Positions 5,844 through 11,569 of a stretch of 12,108 nucleotides of DNA are shown here, one piece after another; the stretch's first letter is position 1; each line of letters starts with the position of its first letter. The notes below the pieces were generated by a model. It had not been told where the DNA came from. It made no database searches and saw nothing but the letters and a program-made list of their open reading frames with translations. The stretch covers positions 1 through 12,108 of the forward strand of contig CAKSWQ010000053.1 in the NCBI GenBank assembly GCA_934512105.1. Direction: 5' to 3'. Position numbers and translations under genes: made by a program. This DNA is from an uncultured Faecalibacterium sp. (GTDB lineage Bacteria; Bacillota; Clostridia; Oscillospirales; Ruminococcaceae).

Positions 5844-5872
5844 TTACTTTTCCATCACAGTTATGGTATAAT
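5844..5872 (+). promoter_or_regulatory. Predicted promoter of the pcp operon
   Basis: A consensus -10 TATAAT (5867-5872) preceded by TGG gives an extended -10. The weak -35 TTACTT (5844-5849) is 17 bp upstream. The 77-base leader holds an ATGCAG/CTGCAT inverted repeat (near 5890 and 5920) that could fold before the RBS. Confidence 0.72.
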
Positions 5873-5949
5873 AGCACAATAAATAAAGATGCAGAGTTGT
5901 ATCCGAAGTGGAGTGGCGCTGCATTCGTTCTGATTTGGAGGCAGCGCTT

Positions 5950-6363
5950 ATGCATCCACTGCTCATTCTTGTTTTGATTTTTGATGTGCTCATTGCCGTA
6001 TCGTCGGTGATGAACCTTGTGAACATGATGCGGGTGAACCTGCTGGTGGAAGAGCGCGAAGCGGAAGCATTCACTGTGCAGCGCGTGCGCGTGAGCAAGG
6101 CGGCAGCCGGAAAGGGCGGCATCCTGACCTCCTATTTTGGCGTGTATGCCTGTCCGGGCGAAACTGGCAAGGGTGAATTCACCTCCACGAACCCCTACGG
6201 CAGCGAGGCCGCTGTGCCTGAAACCACTACCGTGGTGCCCATGAAGGCTTCCGGTGTGCTGGAAAAATGCGATATTTCTGCCCATCTGCGCCGCCGTCTT
6301 GTGCCGCTGTGGCTTACGGCACTGGGCTTCTCGGCGCTGCTGGCGGTATTCGTCAATGTATAA
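5950..6363 (+). CDS. Small two-helix membrane protein, first gene of the pcp operon
   Basis: The 137-residue protein starts at ATG 5950 with GGAGG at 5937-5941, eight bases upstream. In-frame codons back to 5908 lack an RBS. Residues 2-27 form a hydrophobic helix (LLILVLIFDVLIAVSSVM) and residues 116-136 a second one (LVPLWLTALGFSALLAVFV). The polar middle of about 85 residues contains charged, Gly/Thr-rich sequence and probably folds as a small beta domain on one membrane face. The two-helix-plus-beta layout recalls DUF3592-like proteins, but I would not assign it. Its position directly ahead of DUF969 and DUF979, under the same promoter, suggests an accessory part of that membrane system. 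Function unknown. Confidence 0.78.
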   Translation: MHPLLILVLIFDVLIAVSSVMNLVNMMRVNLLVEEREAEAFTVQRVRVSKAAAGKGGILTSYFGVYACPGETGKGEFTSTNPYGSEAAVPETTTVVPMKASGVLEKCDISAHLRRRLVPLWLTALGFSALLAVFVNV

Positions 6364-6379
6364 ATCGGACGCACCCATG

Positions 6380-6408
6380 TATTTTCGGCGTTCTCCGCCG
6401 GGAAAATA
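6380..6408 (+). other. Intercistronic hairpin before the DUF969 gene
   Basis: TATTTTC+GGCG (6380-6390) pairs with CGCC+GAAAATA (6396-6399 and 6402-6408). The loop is 5 nt and there is one 2-nt bulge. No T tract follows, so it is unlikely to be a terminator. It could be an mRNA processing or stability element separating the first gene from the rest. Confidence 0.45.
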
Positions 6409-6430
6409 TATTCTGTAAAGGAAGGTAATT

Positions 6431-7102
6431 ATGGAACTACTCAAACTACTCGGCATTGTCATCGTCATCGTCGGCTTTGCACTGAAGCTGGACTCCATTC
6501 TCGTCATTCTGGCTGCAGCCGTTGTGACTGCGATCGTGGGCGGGCTGGGTCCGGTTACTCTGCTGGAGACCCTTGGCAGCACCTTTGTGGCCAACCGCAG
6601 CATGGCAATTTTTATCATCGTCATGCTGGTCACGGGCACGCTGGAACGCAACGGCCTGCGTGAGGCTGCCGCAGCCCTGATCGGCAAGTTCAAGGGCGCG
6701 ACCTCCGGTCTGGTCATTGGCATTTACGGTGTTATGCGCGCGGTCTTTGCCGCCTTCAATGTGGGCTTTGGCGGCGTGGCCGGTTTTGTCCGCCCCGTTA
6801 TCATGCCTATGGCAGAAGGCGCCATTGTGGCGCGGGGCTATGAACCGAACGAGGACCATGTTGAGGAGCTGAAGGGCATGGCTGCCGGTATGGAGAACGT
6901 GACCTGGTTCTTTGGTCAGGTACTTTTTGTGGGCGGCTCCGGCGCACTGCTGGTGCAGAGCACCTTGGCTGGTCTGGGTATTGAAGTGGAGCTGGCTCCG
7001 CTGGCTGCCATTGAAGTGCCAGTGTGTATCATTGCTACCGCCGTTGCGATCGTGTTCTACATCATCAAGGACCGCAAGATGGTTCAGAAGTATTACAAAT
7101 AA
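6431..7102 (+). CDS. DUF969 family membrane protein (putative permease subunit)
   Basis: The 223-residue, very hydrophobic protein has about six membrane segments: residues 4-22, 25-45, 57-76, 91-112, 150-175 and 190-214. A conserved-looking loop, NVGFGGVAGFVRPVIMPMAEG, lies in the middle. It matches DUF969 (PF06149), a family encoded next to DUF979 and often next to pyroglutamyl peptidase in Firmicutes. The start has a strong AGGAAGG RBS six bases upstream. The stop is separated from the DUF979 start by only 14 bases, so the two are co-translated and presumably form one transporter. The loop with small residues resembles re-entrant loops of secondary transporters, which is my inference. The substrate is unproven; pyroglutamyl peptides or 5-oxoproline are reasonable guesses from the context. 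Confidence 0.92.
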   Translation: MELLKLLGIVIVIVGFALKLDSILVILAAAVVTAIVGGLGPVTLLETLGSTFVANRSMAIFIIVMLVTGTLERNGLREAAAALIGKFKGATSGLVIGIYGVMRAVFAAFNVGFGGVAGFVRPVIMPMAEGAIVARGYEPNEDHVEELKGMAAGMENVTWFFGQVLFVGGSGALLVQSTLAGLGIEVELAPLAAIEVPVCIIATAVAIVFYIIKDRKMVQKYYK

Positions 7103-7116
7103 GGGAGGACAGAAGA

Positions 7117-8070
7117 ATGAGCTTTTTTACTAGTGCTGATGTCACCCTCGCCAGTAAGGTGATGGAAGTCATCTACATCATTATCGGCCTGCTGTGCATC
7201 AACTGCGGCGTGAAGAACCTGAAGGACAAAGAGAACTCCGAGCCTGTGGGCACCTTTATTTTCTGGGCTGTTCTGGGCGTTGTGATCGCACTGGGCCGCT
7301 GGCTGCCCGCTCTGGTAAGCGGTATTCTGGTCGTTGTCATGTGCCTGCCCGCCATCTTCAAGAAGGTGAAGAAGGGCGCCGTCTCTGCTGCTACCAAGGC
7401 TGAGACCGAGGCTGCCTATGAGAAGATCGGCATGAAGATCTTTGCTCCTACCCTGAGCATCGGTGTGCTGGCTGTTATCTGCGCCATCACCGGTATGGGC
7501 ATTGGCCTGTCCGCTCTGAACGGCGTTGCCATCGGCGTGCTGGTATCCATCATCCTGCTGATGATCATGAACAAGGAGAACAAGCCCTCCACATTCCTGA
7601 ACGACTCTGAGCGTATGCTGTCCACCGTCGGTCCCCTGTCCATGCTGCCCATGCTGCTGGCATGTCTGGGCACCGTCTTCACCAAGGCCGGTGTCGGTGA
7701 TGTCATTTCCGATCTGGTCAGCCATATCATCCCCGAGGGCAATGTGAACGCCGGTATCGTGGTGTACGCCATTGGCATGATGCTGTTCACCATGATCATG
7801 GGCAACGCCTACGCTGCCATCACGGTTATGACCGTGGGCATTGGCTATCCGTTTGTTCTGGCACACGGTGCAAACCCCGTCGTTATTGGTATGCTGGCCC
7901 TGACCTGCGGCTTCTGCGGCACTCTGTGCACCCCGATGGCTGCAAACTTCAACACCGTGCCTGTCGCTCTGCTGGATATGAAGAAGCCCATGGGCGTTAT
8001 CAAAAATCAGGTGCCTGTTGCGATCATCATGCTGGTCGTCCAGATCGTTATAATGATCATGCTGAAGTGA
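7117..8070 (+). CDS. DUF979 family membrane protein (putative permease subunit)
   Basis: The 317-residue protein starts at ATG 7117, with GGGAGG (7103-7108) just after the stop of the previous gene. It has roughly nine membrane segments. A short basic linker (FKKVKKGAVSAATKAETEAA) at about residues 86-105 follows the first segments. Near the C-terminus there is a small-residue loop, CGFCGTLCTPMAANFNTVPV, followed by a last helix. It matches DUF979 (PF06166), the constant partner of DUF969. The two together look like a transporter split over two genes, each contributing a loop of Gly/Pro/Ala/Asn residues that could form the substrate site. In this operon the cargo is likely a peptide or amino-acid derivative handled by the next two enzymes. 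The length and ends look intact. Confidence 0.92.
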   Translation: MSFFTSADVTLASKVMEVIYIIIGLLCINCGVKNLKDKENSEPVGTFIFWAVLGVVIALGRWLPALVSGILVVVMCLPAIFKKVKKGAVSAATKAETEAAYEKIGMKIFAPTLSIGVLAVICAITGMGIGLSALNGVAIGVLVSIILLMIMNKENKPSTFLNDSERMLSTVGPLSMLPMLLACLGTVFTKAGVGDVISDLVSHIIPEGNVNAGIVVYAIGMMLFTMIMGNAYAAITVMTVGIGYPFVLAHGANPVVIGMLALTCGFCGTLCTPMAANFNTVPVALLDMKKPMGVIKNQVPVAIIMLVVQIVIMIMLK

Positions 8071-8121
8071 TCGTCTGCCCCGCTGTAACCTGTAGTTTTT
8101 AAAATTAGATCGAGTGATTGA

Positions 8122-9117
8122 ATGGAACAAGCAATTCAGCACGGTGCCAACGTTATTATCAAAGACTGGGTTCGGCTCCGTACAAGAGAACGTCTTTTGA
8201 TCGTATCCAGCCTGAATTATGCCGCAGAAGTGCAGGCCATGCAGACAGCTGCCAAAGCGGTGGGTGCCACCGCCGAGGTTTTGCTGCTGGACGACCTGCA
8301 TGAACAGGTGGGGCAGTACTTTGATGACCGCGAGGACGCTTTTGACCCCTACGATGCCGTGATCGGTGCAACGGAATATTCGCTGATCACTACGCGGGCG
8401 GTCAAGCGGGTGGTGCAGCGGCGGCACAGGTTTCTCTCGCTGCCGCTGAGCACAAACAACGGCCAGTCGCTGCTGAGTTACGACTTTTTGAACATGAGCC
8501 TGCCCAAAAGCCGCATTATGGCCAGCATCATTATGAACTGCTACCAGAATGCCAGTAAGATCCATGTGACAACCGACCTTGGCACGAATCTGGATTTTAC
8601 CATTGAAGGGCGCACTCCCGGTTTCTTCAACGGCTGCTGCCGCGACGGCAACGGTCTGTCATCCTCCAGCATGGAGGTGTATGTGGCCCCGGTGGAGACC
8701 GAGACCAGCGGTACCCTGATCCTGGATGGTTCCATGGGCTACATCGGCGTGGTATCCAGCCCGGTGCGGGTGGAGCTGCGGCACGGCAAGATCGTGGACA
8801 TTGAGGATAACGAGAGCGGCAGACGGCTCAAGCAGTTTCTGCAACGCTTCAAGGACCCCGAAGATATGGTGGTGGCCGCAGAGTTCGGCATCGGGCTGAA
8901 CACCCACTCCCACTGCGACGGCAACTGCTATATTGAGGACGAATCCACCTACGGCACCTTCCACATTGGTTTTGGACGCAACATCGCCCTTGGCGGTGTG
9001 CAGGATGCTACCGGACACTTCGATCTGGTCACCCATGCCCCCAACATCTATGTGGACAACCGCATGATCATGGATCACGGACAACTGACCGTTCTGGAGC
9101 CATCCATTTATATCTGA
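8122..9117 (+). CDS. M29 aminopeptidase / NicX-like metalloprotein
   Basis: The 331-residue protein resembles the M29 aminopeptidase family, which shares its fold with the dioxygenase NicX. The N-terminal two thirds carry the alpha/beta region with SMEVYVAP (Glu185), matching the G-E-V-F-x-x-P segment of the family. The C-terminal metal region shows AEFGIGLN (Glu254), EDESTYGTFHIGFG (Glu272/Glu274 and His281), and HFDLV (His299 and Asp301). Glu, His and His-x-Asp are the expected metal ligands. An aminopeptidase role would fit a peptide-uptake operon, removing residues once pyroglutamate is gone, but a NicX-type ring-cleaving role cannot be excluded. The RBS is poor (GAGTGA, about 8112-8117), so translation may be lower than for the neighbours. 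The gap to pcp is 18 bases. Confidence 0.85.
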   Translation: MEQAIQHGANVIIKDWVRLRTRERLLIVSSLNYAAEVQAMQTAAKAVGATAEVLLLDDLHEQVGQYFDDREDAFDPYDAVIGATEYSLITTRAVKRVVQRRHRFLSLPLSTNNGQSLLSYDFLNMSLPKSRIMASIIMNCYQNASKIHVTTDLGTNLDFTIEGRTPGFFNGCCRDGNGLSSSSMEVYVAPVETETSGTLILDGSMGYIGVVSSPVRVELRHGKIVDIEDNESGRRLKQFLQRFKDPEDMVVAAEFGIGLNTHSHCDGNCYIEDESTYGTFHIGFGRNIALGGVQDATGHFDLVTHAPNIYVDNRMIMDHGQLTVLEPSIYI

Positions 9118-9135
9118 GAAAGAAGGTAATTCATT

Positions 9136-9780
9136 ATGAAGATCCTTATTACTGGTTTTGATCCCTTTGGCGGCGAGTCCGTCAACCCTGCTTTTGAAGC
9201 TGTGAAGCTGCTGCCCGACACCATTGCCGGTGCCCAGATCATCAAGCAGGAAGTTCCTACCGAGTTTGGCCGCGCCGGTGAGGTGCTGGAAGCTGCCATG
9301 AACGCCTCGAAGCCCGATGTGGTCATCTGCATCGGTCAGGCAGGCGGCCGTTCCGCCATCACCCCGGAGAAGGTGGGCATCAATATCATGGATGGCCGCA
9401 TCCCGGATAACGCCGGTTACCAGCCCGTGGATGTGACCATCCGCGAGGACGGCGAGACCGCATACTTCACTTCCTTGCCCGTGAAGGCCATGGTGCAGAA
9501 GATGAAGGATGCCGGCATTCCGGCTGCCCTGTCCTACACCGCAGGCTCCTATGTGTGCAACTACCTGATGTACACCCTGCAGTACCTCATCGACAAGAAG
9601 TTCCCCGGCGTGCGCGGCGGCTTCATCCATGTGCCTTACGCCATGGAGCAGGTCGTGAATAAGCCGCTGGGCACCCCCAGCATGGATCTGCACCAGATCG
9701 CACGCGGTCTGGAAAAGGCTGTGGAAGCCATTGTGGAGAATGACAGCGACATCGCTGTGAACATGGGCACCACCCACTGA
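9136..9780 (+). CDS. pcp: Pyroglutamyl-peptidase I (pyrrolidone carboxyl peptidase)
   Basis: This is a cysteine peptidase of family C15. It removes N-terminal pyroglutamate from peptides in the cytoplasm. The 214-residue length is normal. The signatures are all present: ILITGFDPFGG at the start; GQAGGR followed by ITPEKVGIN with the catalytic Glu78; SYTAGSYVCNYLMY with the nucleophile Cys141; and GFIHVPY with His165. The start has GAAGG about eight bases upstream. It is the last gene of the five-gene operon, behind DUF969 and DUF979, an arrangement known from other Firmicutes. That context suggests the transporter brings in pyroglutamyl peptides. An IS3-like end begins about 30 bases after the stop, so any former downstream gene or terminator has been displaced. 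Confidence 0.97.
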   Translation: MKILITGFDPFGGESVNPAFEAVKLLPDTIAGAQIIKQEVPTEFGRAGEVLEAAMNASKPDVVICIGQAGGRSAITPEKVGINIMDGRIPDNAGYQPVDVTIREDGETAYFTSLPVKAMVQKMKDAGIPAALSYTAGSYVCNYLMYTLQYLIDKKFPGVRGGFIHVPYAMEQVVNKPLGTPSMDLHQIARGLEKAVEAIVENDSDIAVNMGTTH

Positions 9781-9832
9781 GTTTAAACAAAGCAGGAGCT
9801 GTTGCACATGTGAAGTGAACCCCATTTGTTAG

Positions 9833-9849
9833 ACAGTATGGTATACTGT
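9833..9849 (+). promoter_or_regulatory. IS promoter -10 inside an inverted repeat
   Basis: ACAGTAT (9833-9839) and ATACTGT (9843-9849) form a perfect 7-bp inverted repeat with a 3-base centre. It contains the extended -10 TGGTATACT. It could bind a repressor or fold in the transcript. No good -35 is seen at 17 bp. Confidence 0.4.
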
Positions 9850-9871
9850 TTAGGAAATGGGGTGTTTTTAT

Positions 9872-10150
9872 ATGCCAAAGGGAATACCACAGAAAAAATA
9901 TAGTGGGGAATTCAAAATAAAAGTAGTAGAAACAATGCGTGCGGAACATTTAAGCTGTCCAGAAGCAGCCAAACGTTTCGGGGTACAAAGTAAGACGCAA
10001 GTTGCAAGATGGGAGCGCATCTATCTGGAAGAAGGCAAAGAAGCTCGCTTGCTGGAACGGCGTGGTCGGGCTTGTGCCGCCAGCGGAACACGGAAAGGGC
10101 GAAAGCCGAAATTAGACAAGCAGGTAGAAGATCTTATCGCCGAAGTTCAG
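9872..10150 (+). pseudogene. IS3-family transposase OrfA, N-terminal fragment
   Basis: From ATG 9872, with GGGG at 9859-9862, the frame begins MPKGIPQKKYSGEFKIKVVE. It continues with the helix-turn-helix CPEAAKRFGVQSKTQVARWE typical of OrfA. A basic stretch (RKGRKPKLDK) and the start of the leucine-zipper-like helix (VEDLIAEVQR) follow. Intact OrfA would continue along this helix and then frameshift into OrfB, which carries the DDE catalytic domain. Here the frame passes into unrelated antisense DNA after about residue 93. It stays open to 11143 by chance, so the 428-codon frame is chimeric and not a real protein. Confidence 0.75.
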
Positions 10151-10358
10151 CGGCGCGGGCAATCACGAACCCATCGCCGCCGTTGTTGCCCTTTCCGCAG
10201 ACCACCAGCAGTCTGCCGGGATGCGGGAACTGCTTGTGCAGTTCGGCGTAAGCAGCCAGCTCGGCGTTTTCCATCATTTGCAGGTAGGGCAGACCGTGGG
10301 CATCCCCGGCCCGTTCGATCTCCTTCATCTGCGCAGCCGTTACAATGCGGTGTTTCAT
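10134..10358 (-). pseudogene. nnrE: NAD(P)H-hydrate epimerase, N-terminal fragment
   Basis: The minus-strand frame from ATG 10358 encodes 74 residues. It carries the YjeF_N family start (VTAAQMKEIERAGDAHGLPYLQMMENA) and the nucleotide-binding motif VVCGKGNNGGDGFVIARAAE. It then stops within the IS-derived sequence. An intact epimerase domain is over 200 residues, and many are fused to the ADP-dependent dehydratase. The catalytic part is missing here, so the repair of damaged NAD(P)HX by this copy is lost. AGAAGGTG serves as RBS and the gene lies 32 bases after the nicotinamidase stop, so it was the second gene of that operon. Truncation coincides with the IS3 remnant, indicating an IS-associated deletion. 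Confidence 0.85.
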
Positions 10359-10390
10359 GTTGGCACCTTCTCTCGAATGCTAAGCAGTCC

Positions 10391-10945
10391 TCACGCTCTC
10401 CAAGGCTCGCTGCCCTCGTTGTTAATCTCGATCTGGCACAGCTTCATGGCAGAAAGTGCCGTGTTGTGGGACTGAGGCGTGACGCAGGCGCAGCAGGCAG
10501 CGTCTACGGAAACATTGCTTTCCGGGAAGGTCGCCTTGCACAGGATGGCGTTGGACAGCACGCAGATGCCGGTACACAGACCCACCAGCTCGATCTCCGG
10601 GGTGTCAGACCCGGCGGCGGTCTTAAGCTTTTCCGCCAGCAGGGGAGAGCCAAAGGTGGGCTTGCAGATAAAATGGTCTGCGGGCACGCCCTCCAGCGCT
10701 TCTGCCACCAGCGGATTCAAGGCGTGCCCCTCGCTGCCGGCGATGCAGTGGGCTACCGGGAGATGACGACCCTCGTTGGTCTCCAGATAGTTGTCCGGGT
10801 GGGTATCCTGCGTGACAAAGATCTGCTCCGGGCGGTAGGTGCGGATCTTTTCCAGCACCTTCGGCAGGATGGCTTCGGCCTCTTTTGTGCCCAGCGAGCC
10901 GGTGATAAAGTCGTTTTGCATATCCACAACGATCAGAAATTTCAT
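10391..10945 (-). CDS. Nicotinamidase / isochorismatase-family cysteine hydrolase
   Basis: The 184-residue enzyme has the full nicotinamidase layout. VVDMQNDF carries the catalytic Asp8. TQDTHPDNY carries the metal ligands Asp47 and His49, with His66 in PVAHC. CKPTFGS carries the catalytic Lys95, and LCTGICVLSNAI carries the nucleophile Cys128. The metal-site histidines favour a nicotinamidase (nicotinamide to nicotinate plus ammonia, NAD salvage) over other isochorismatase-like hydrolases. GGGAGGT lies seven bases before the ATG, and a promoter is visible further upstream. Its operon partner is the truncated NAD(P)HX epimerase, so the pair dealt with NAD recycling and repair. This gene appears intact. 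Confidence 0.92.
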   Translation of the reverse strand: MKFLIVVDMQNDFITGSLGTKEAEAILPKVLEKIRTYRPEQIFVTQDTHPDNYLETNEGRHLPVAHCIAGSEGHALNPLVAEALEGVPADHFICKPTFGSPLLAEKLKTAAGSDTPEIELVGLCTGICVLSNAILCKATFPESNVSVDAACCACVTPQSHNTALSAMKLCQIEINNEGSEPWRA

Positions 10946-10990
10946 ACAGGGTACCTCCCAAGCAGATGTGTCAAGACACCTTTTTCTTTC

Positions 10991-11018
10991 AGTATAACGG
11001 ATGGAGCAAAAAATGCAA
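10991..11018 (-). promoter_or_regulatory. Predicted promoter of the nicotinamidase gene
   Basis: On the minus strand, TTGCAT (11018-11013) and TATACT (10996-10991) are separated by 16 bp. They lie 46 bases ahead of the start codon. The arrangement is divergent from the promoter at 11079-11107. Confidence 0.62.
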
Positions 11019-11073
11019 GGGTTTTGTTTGGCGGCTGCGTTTTTTGGCGGAAAAACAGGGCTTTATGGGGGTG

Positions 11074-11129
11074 GAAGCTTTTCCGCAAGCGAAAACCATG
11101 GTATACTGAGGGTGGCAAATCGGAATTTG
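11074..11129 (+). repeat. Promoter/leader repeat, copy 2
   Basis: This is the second copy of the block at 5154-5209, in the same orientation. It has 31 of 36 identical bases over the promoter part and about 13 of 20 in the following leader. It ends just before the ribosome binding site of the SnoaL-like gene. Confidence 0.65.
11079..11107 (+). promoter_or_regulatory. Predicted promoter of the SnoaL-like gene
   Basis: The extended -10 TGGTATACT (-10 box at 11102-11107) has a weak -35 TTTTCC (11079-11084) with a 17-bp spacer. The geometry is identical to the promoter at 5159-5187. The spacer region again holds a small TTTTC/GAAAA inverted repeat. Confidence 0.65.
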
Positions 11130-11145
11130 ACGGGGGTAAATGATT

Positions 11146-11514
11146 ATGGATGTATGCAGTTTTATTAAGGCTGTGTTGGCTCAAGATGAGAACGCCATCA
11201 GAAACTTCTTTCACAAAGATGCGTATGTGAATTGGCATTGTTCCAACGAACATTTTACGGTCGATGAGTTCATTATCGCAAACTGTGAATATCCGGGTGA
11301 TTGGGATGGGACAGTTGAACGAGTTGAAAAGGTAGGCGATTTGTTTATCACGGTAACAAAAGTTTATCCCACAGATAGAAGTGTATATTTCCATGTAGTG
11401 TCATTCATAAGAACGGCGAATGATAAAATTGCGTCAATGGATGAATACTGGGCTGATGACGGAAATCCTCCACAATGGAGAATGGATAAGCACATAGGTA
11501 TACCGATTATATAA
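11146..11514 (+). CDS. SnoaL/NTF2-like small protein
   Basis: The 122-residue protein (124 if it starts at ATG 11140) has the pattern of the SnoaL-like NTF2 superfamily. It has an N-terminal helix ending in DENAIRNFFHKDAYVNWHCS and then EHFTVDEFIIANCEYPG. Beta strands follow with VEKVGDLFITVTKVYP, YFHVVSFIRTANDKIASMDEYW and the closing DDG. Such proteins form an alpha+beta cone with a ligand pocket. Roles range from isomerases to unknown, so no reaction can be named. The start at 11146 is preferred because GGGGG (11132-11136) is nine bases upstream, and only three from 11140. The gene is AT-rich compared with both neighbours and stands alone under its own promoter, like the deaminase gene. 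Confidence 0.8.
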   Translation: MDVCSFIKAVLAQDENAIRNFFHKDAYVNWHCSNEHFTVDEFIIANCEYPGDWDGTVERVEKVGDLFITVTKVYPTDRSVYFHVVSFIRTANDKIASMDEYWADDGNPPQWRMDKHIGIPII

Positions 11515-11530
11515 CTTTTGGTTTGCCGGG

Positions 11531-11540
11531 CAGACGTCTG
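11531..11540. other. Perfect 10-bp palindrome upstream of the flavodoxin-like gene
   Basis: CAGACGTCTG is fully self-complementary. It is flanked by GGTTT (11520-11524) and AAACC (about 11542-11546), giving a nested dyad. It lies 30 bases before the start codon and could be an operator. No clear promoter is seen in 11515-11569. Confidence 0.3.
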
Positions 11541-11569
11541 AAAACCGCACAAAAAACGAGGGAACCGCC

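Larger units (their letters stand above)
9811..10152 (+). mobile_element. IS3-family (IS150-like) element, left-end remnant
   Basis: The sequence TGAAGTGAACCCC, followed by TTGTTAGACA, from about 9811 resembles the terminal inverted repeat of IS150-group IS3 elements as I know it. It is followed by a promoter-like TGGTATACTG (9839-9848) and the first ~93 codons of orfA. The match ends around 10140-10152, where the sequence becomes the antisense of a hydrate-epimerase gene. The rest of orfA, all of orfB and the right inverted repeat are absent, so it cannot transpose by itself. Confidence 0.75.

Noticed and set aside
5809..6723. 304-codon minus-strand frame
   Set aside because: It is a shadow of the small membrane protein and DUF969 genes, with low-complexity Thr/Met/Ser composition.
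7093..8565. 490-codon minus-strand frame
   Set aside because: It is antisense to DUF979 and the M29-like gene. Its composition is very His/Gln/Asp-rich, as expected from the reverse of hydrophobic GC-rich coding sequence, and it has no recognisable domain.
8659..9825. 388-codon minus-strand frame
   Set aside because: It is antisense to the M29-like and pcp genes, is His/Gly-rich, and has no RBS or domain.
9857..11143. 428-codon plus-strand frame
   Set aside because: Only its first ~93 codons after 9872 are real (IS3 orfA). The rest reads antisense to the hydrate-epimerase fragment and the intact nicotinamidase gene, so it is a chance chimera.
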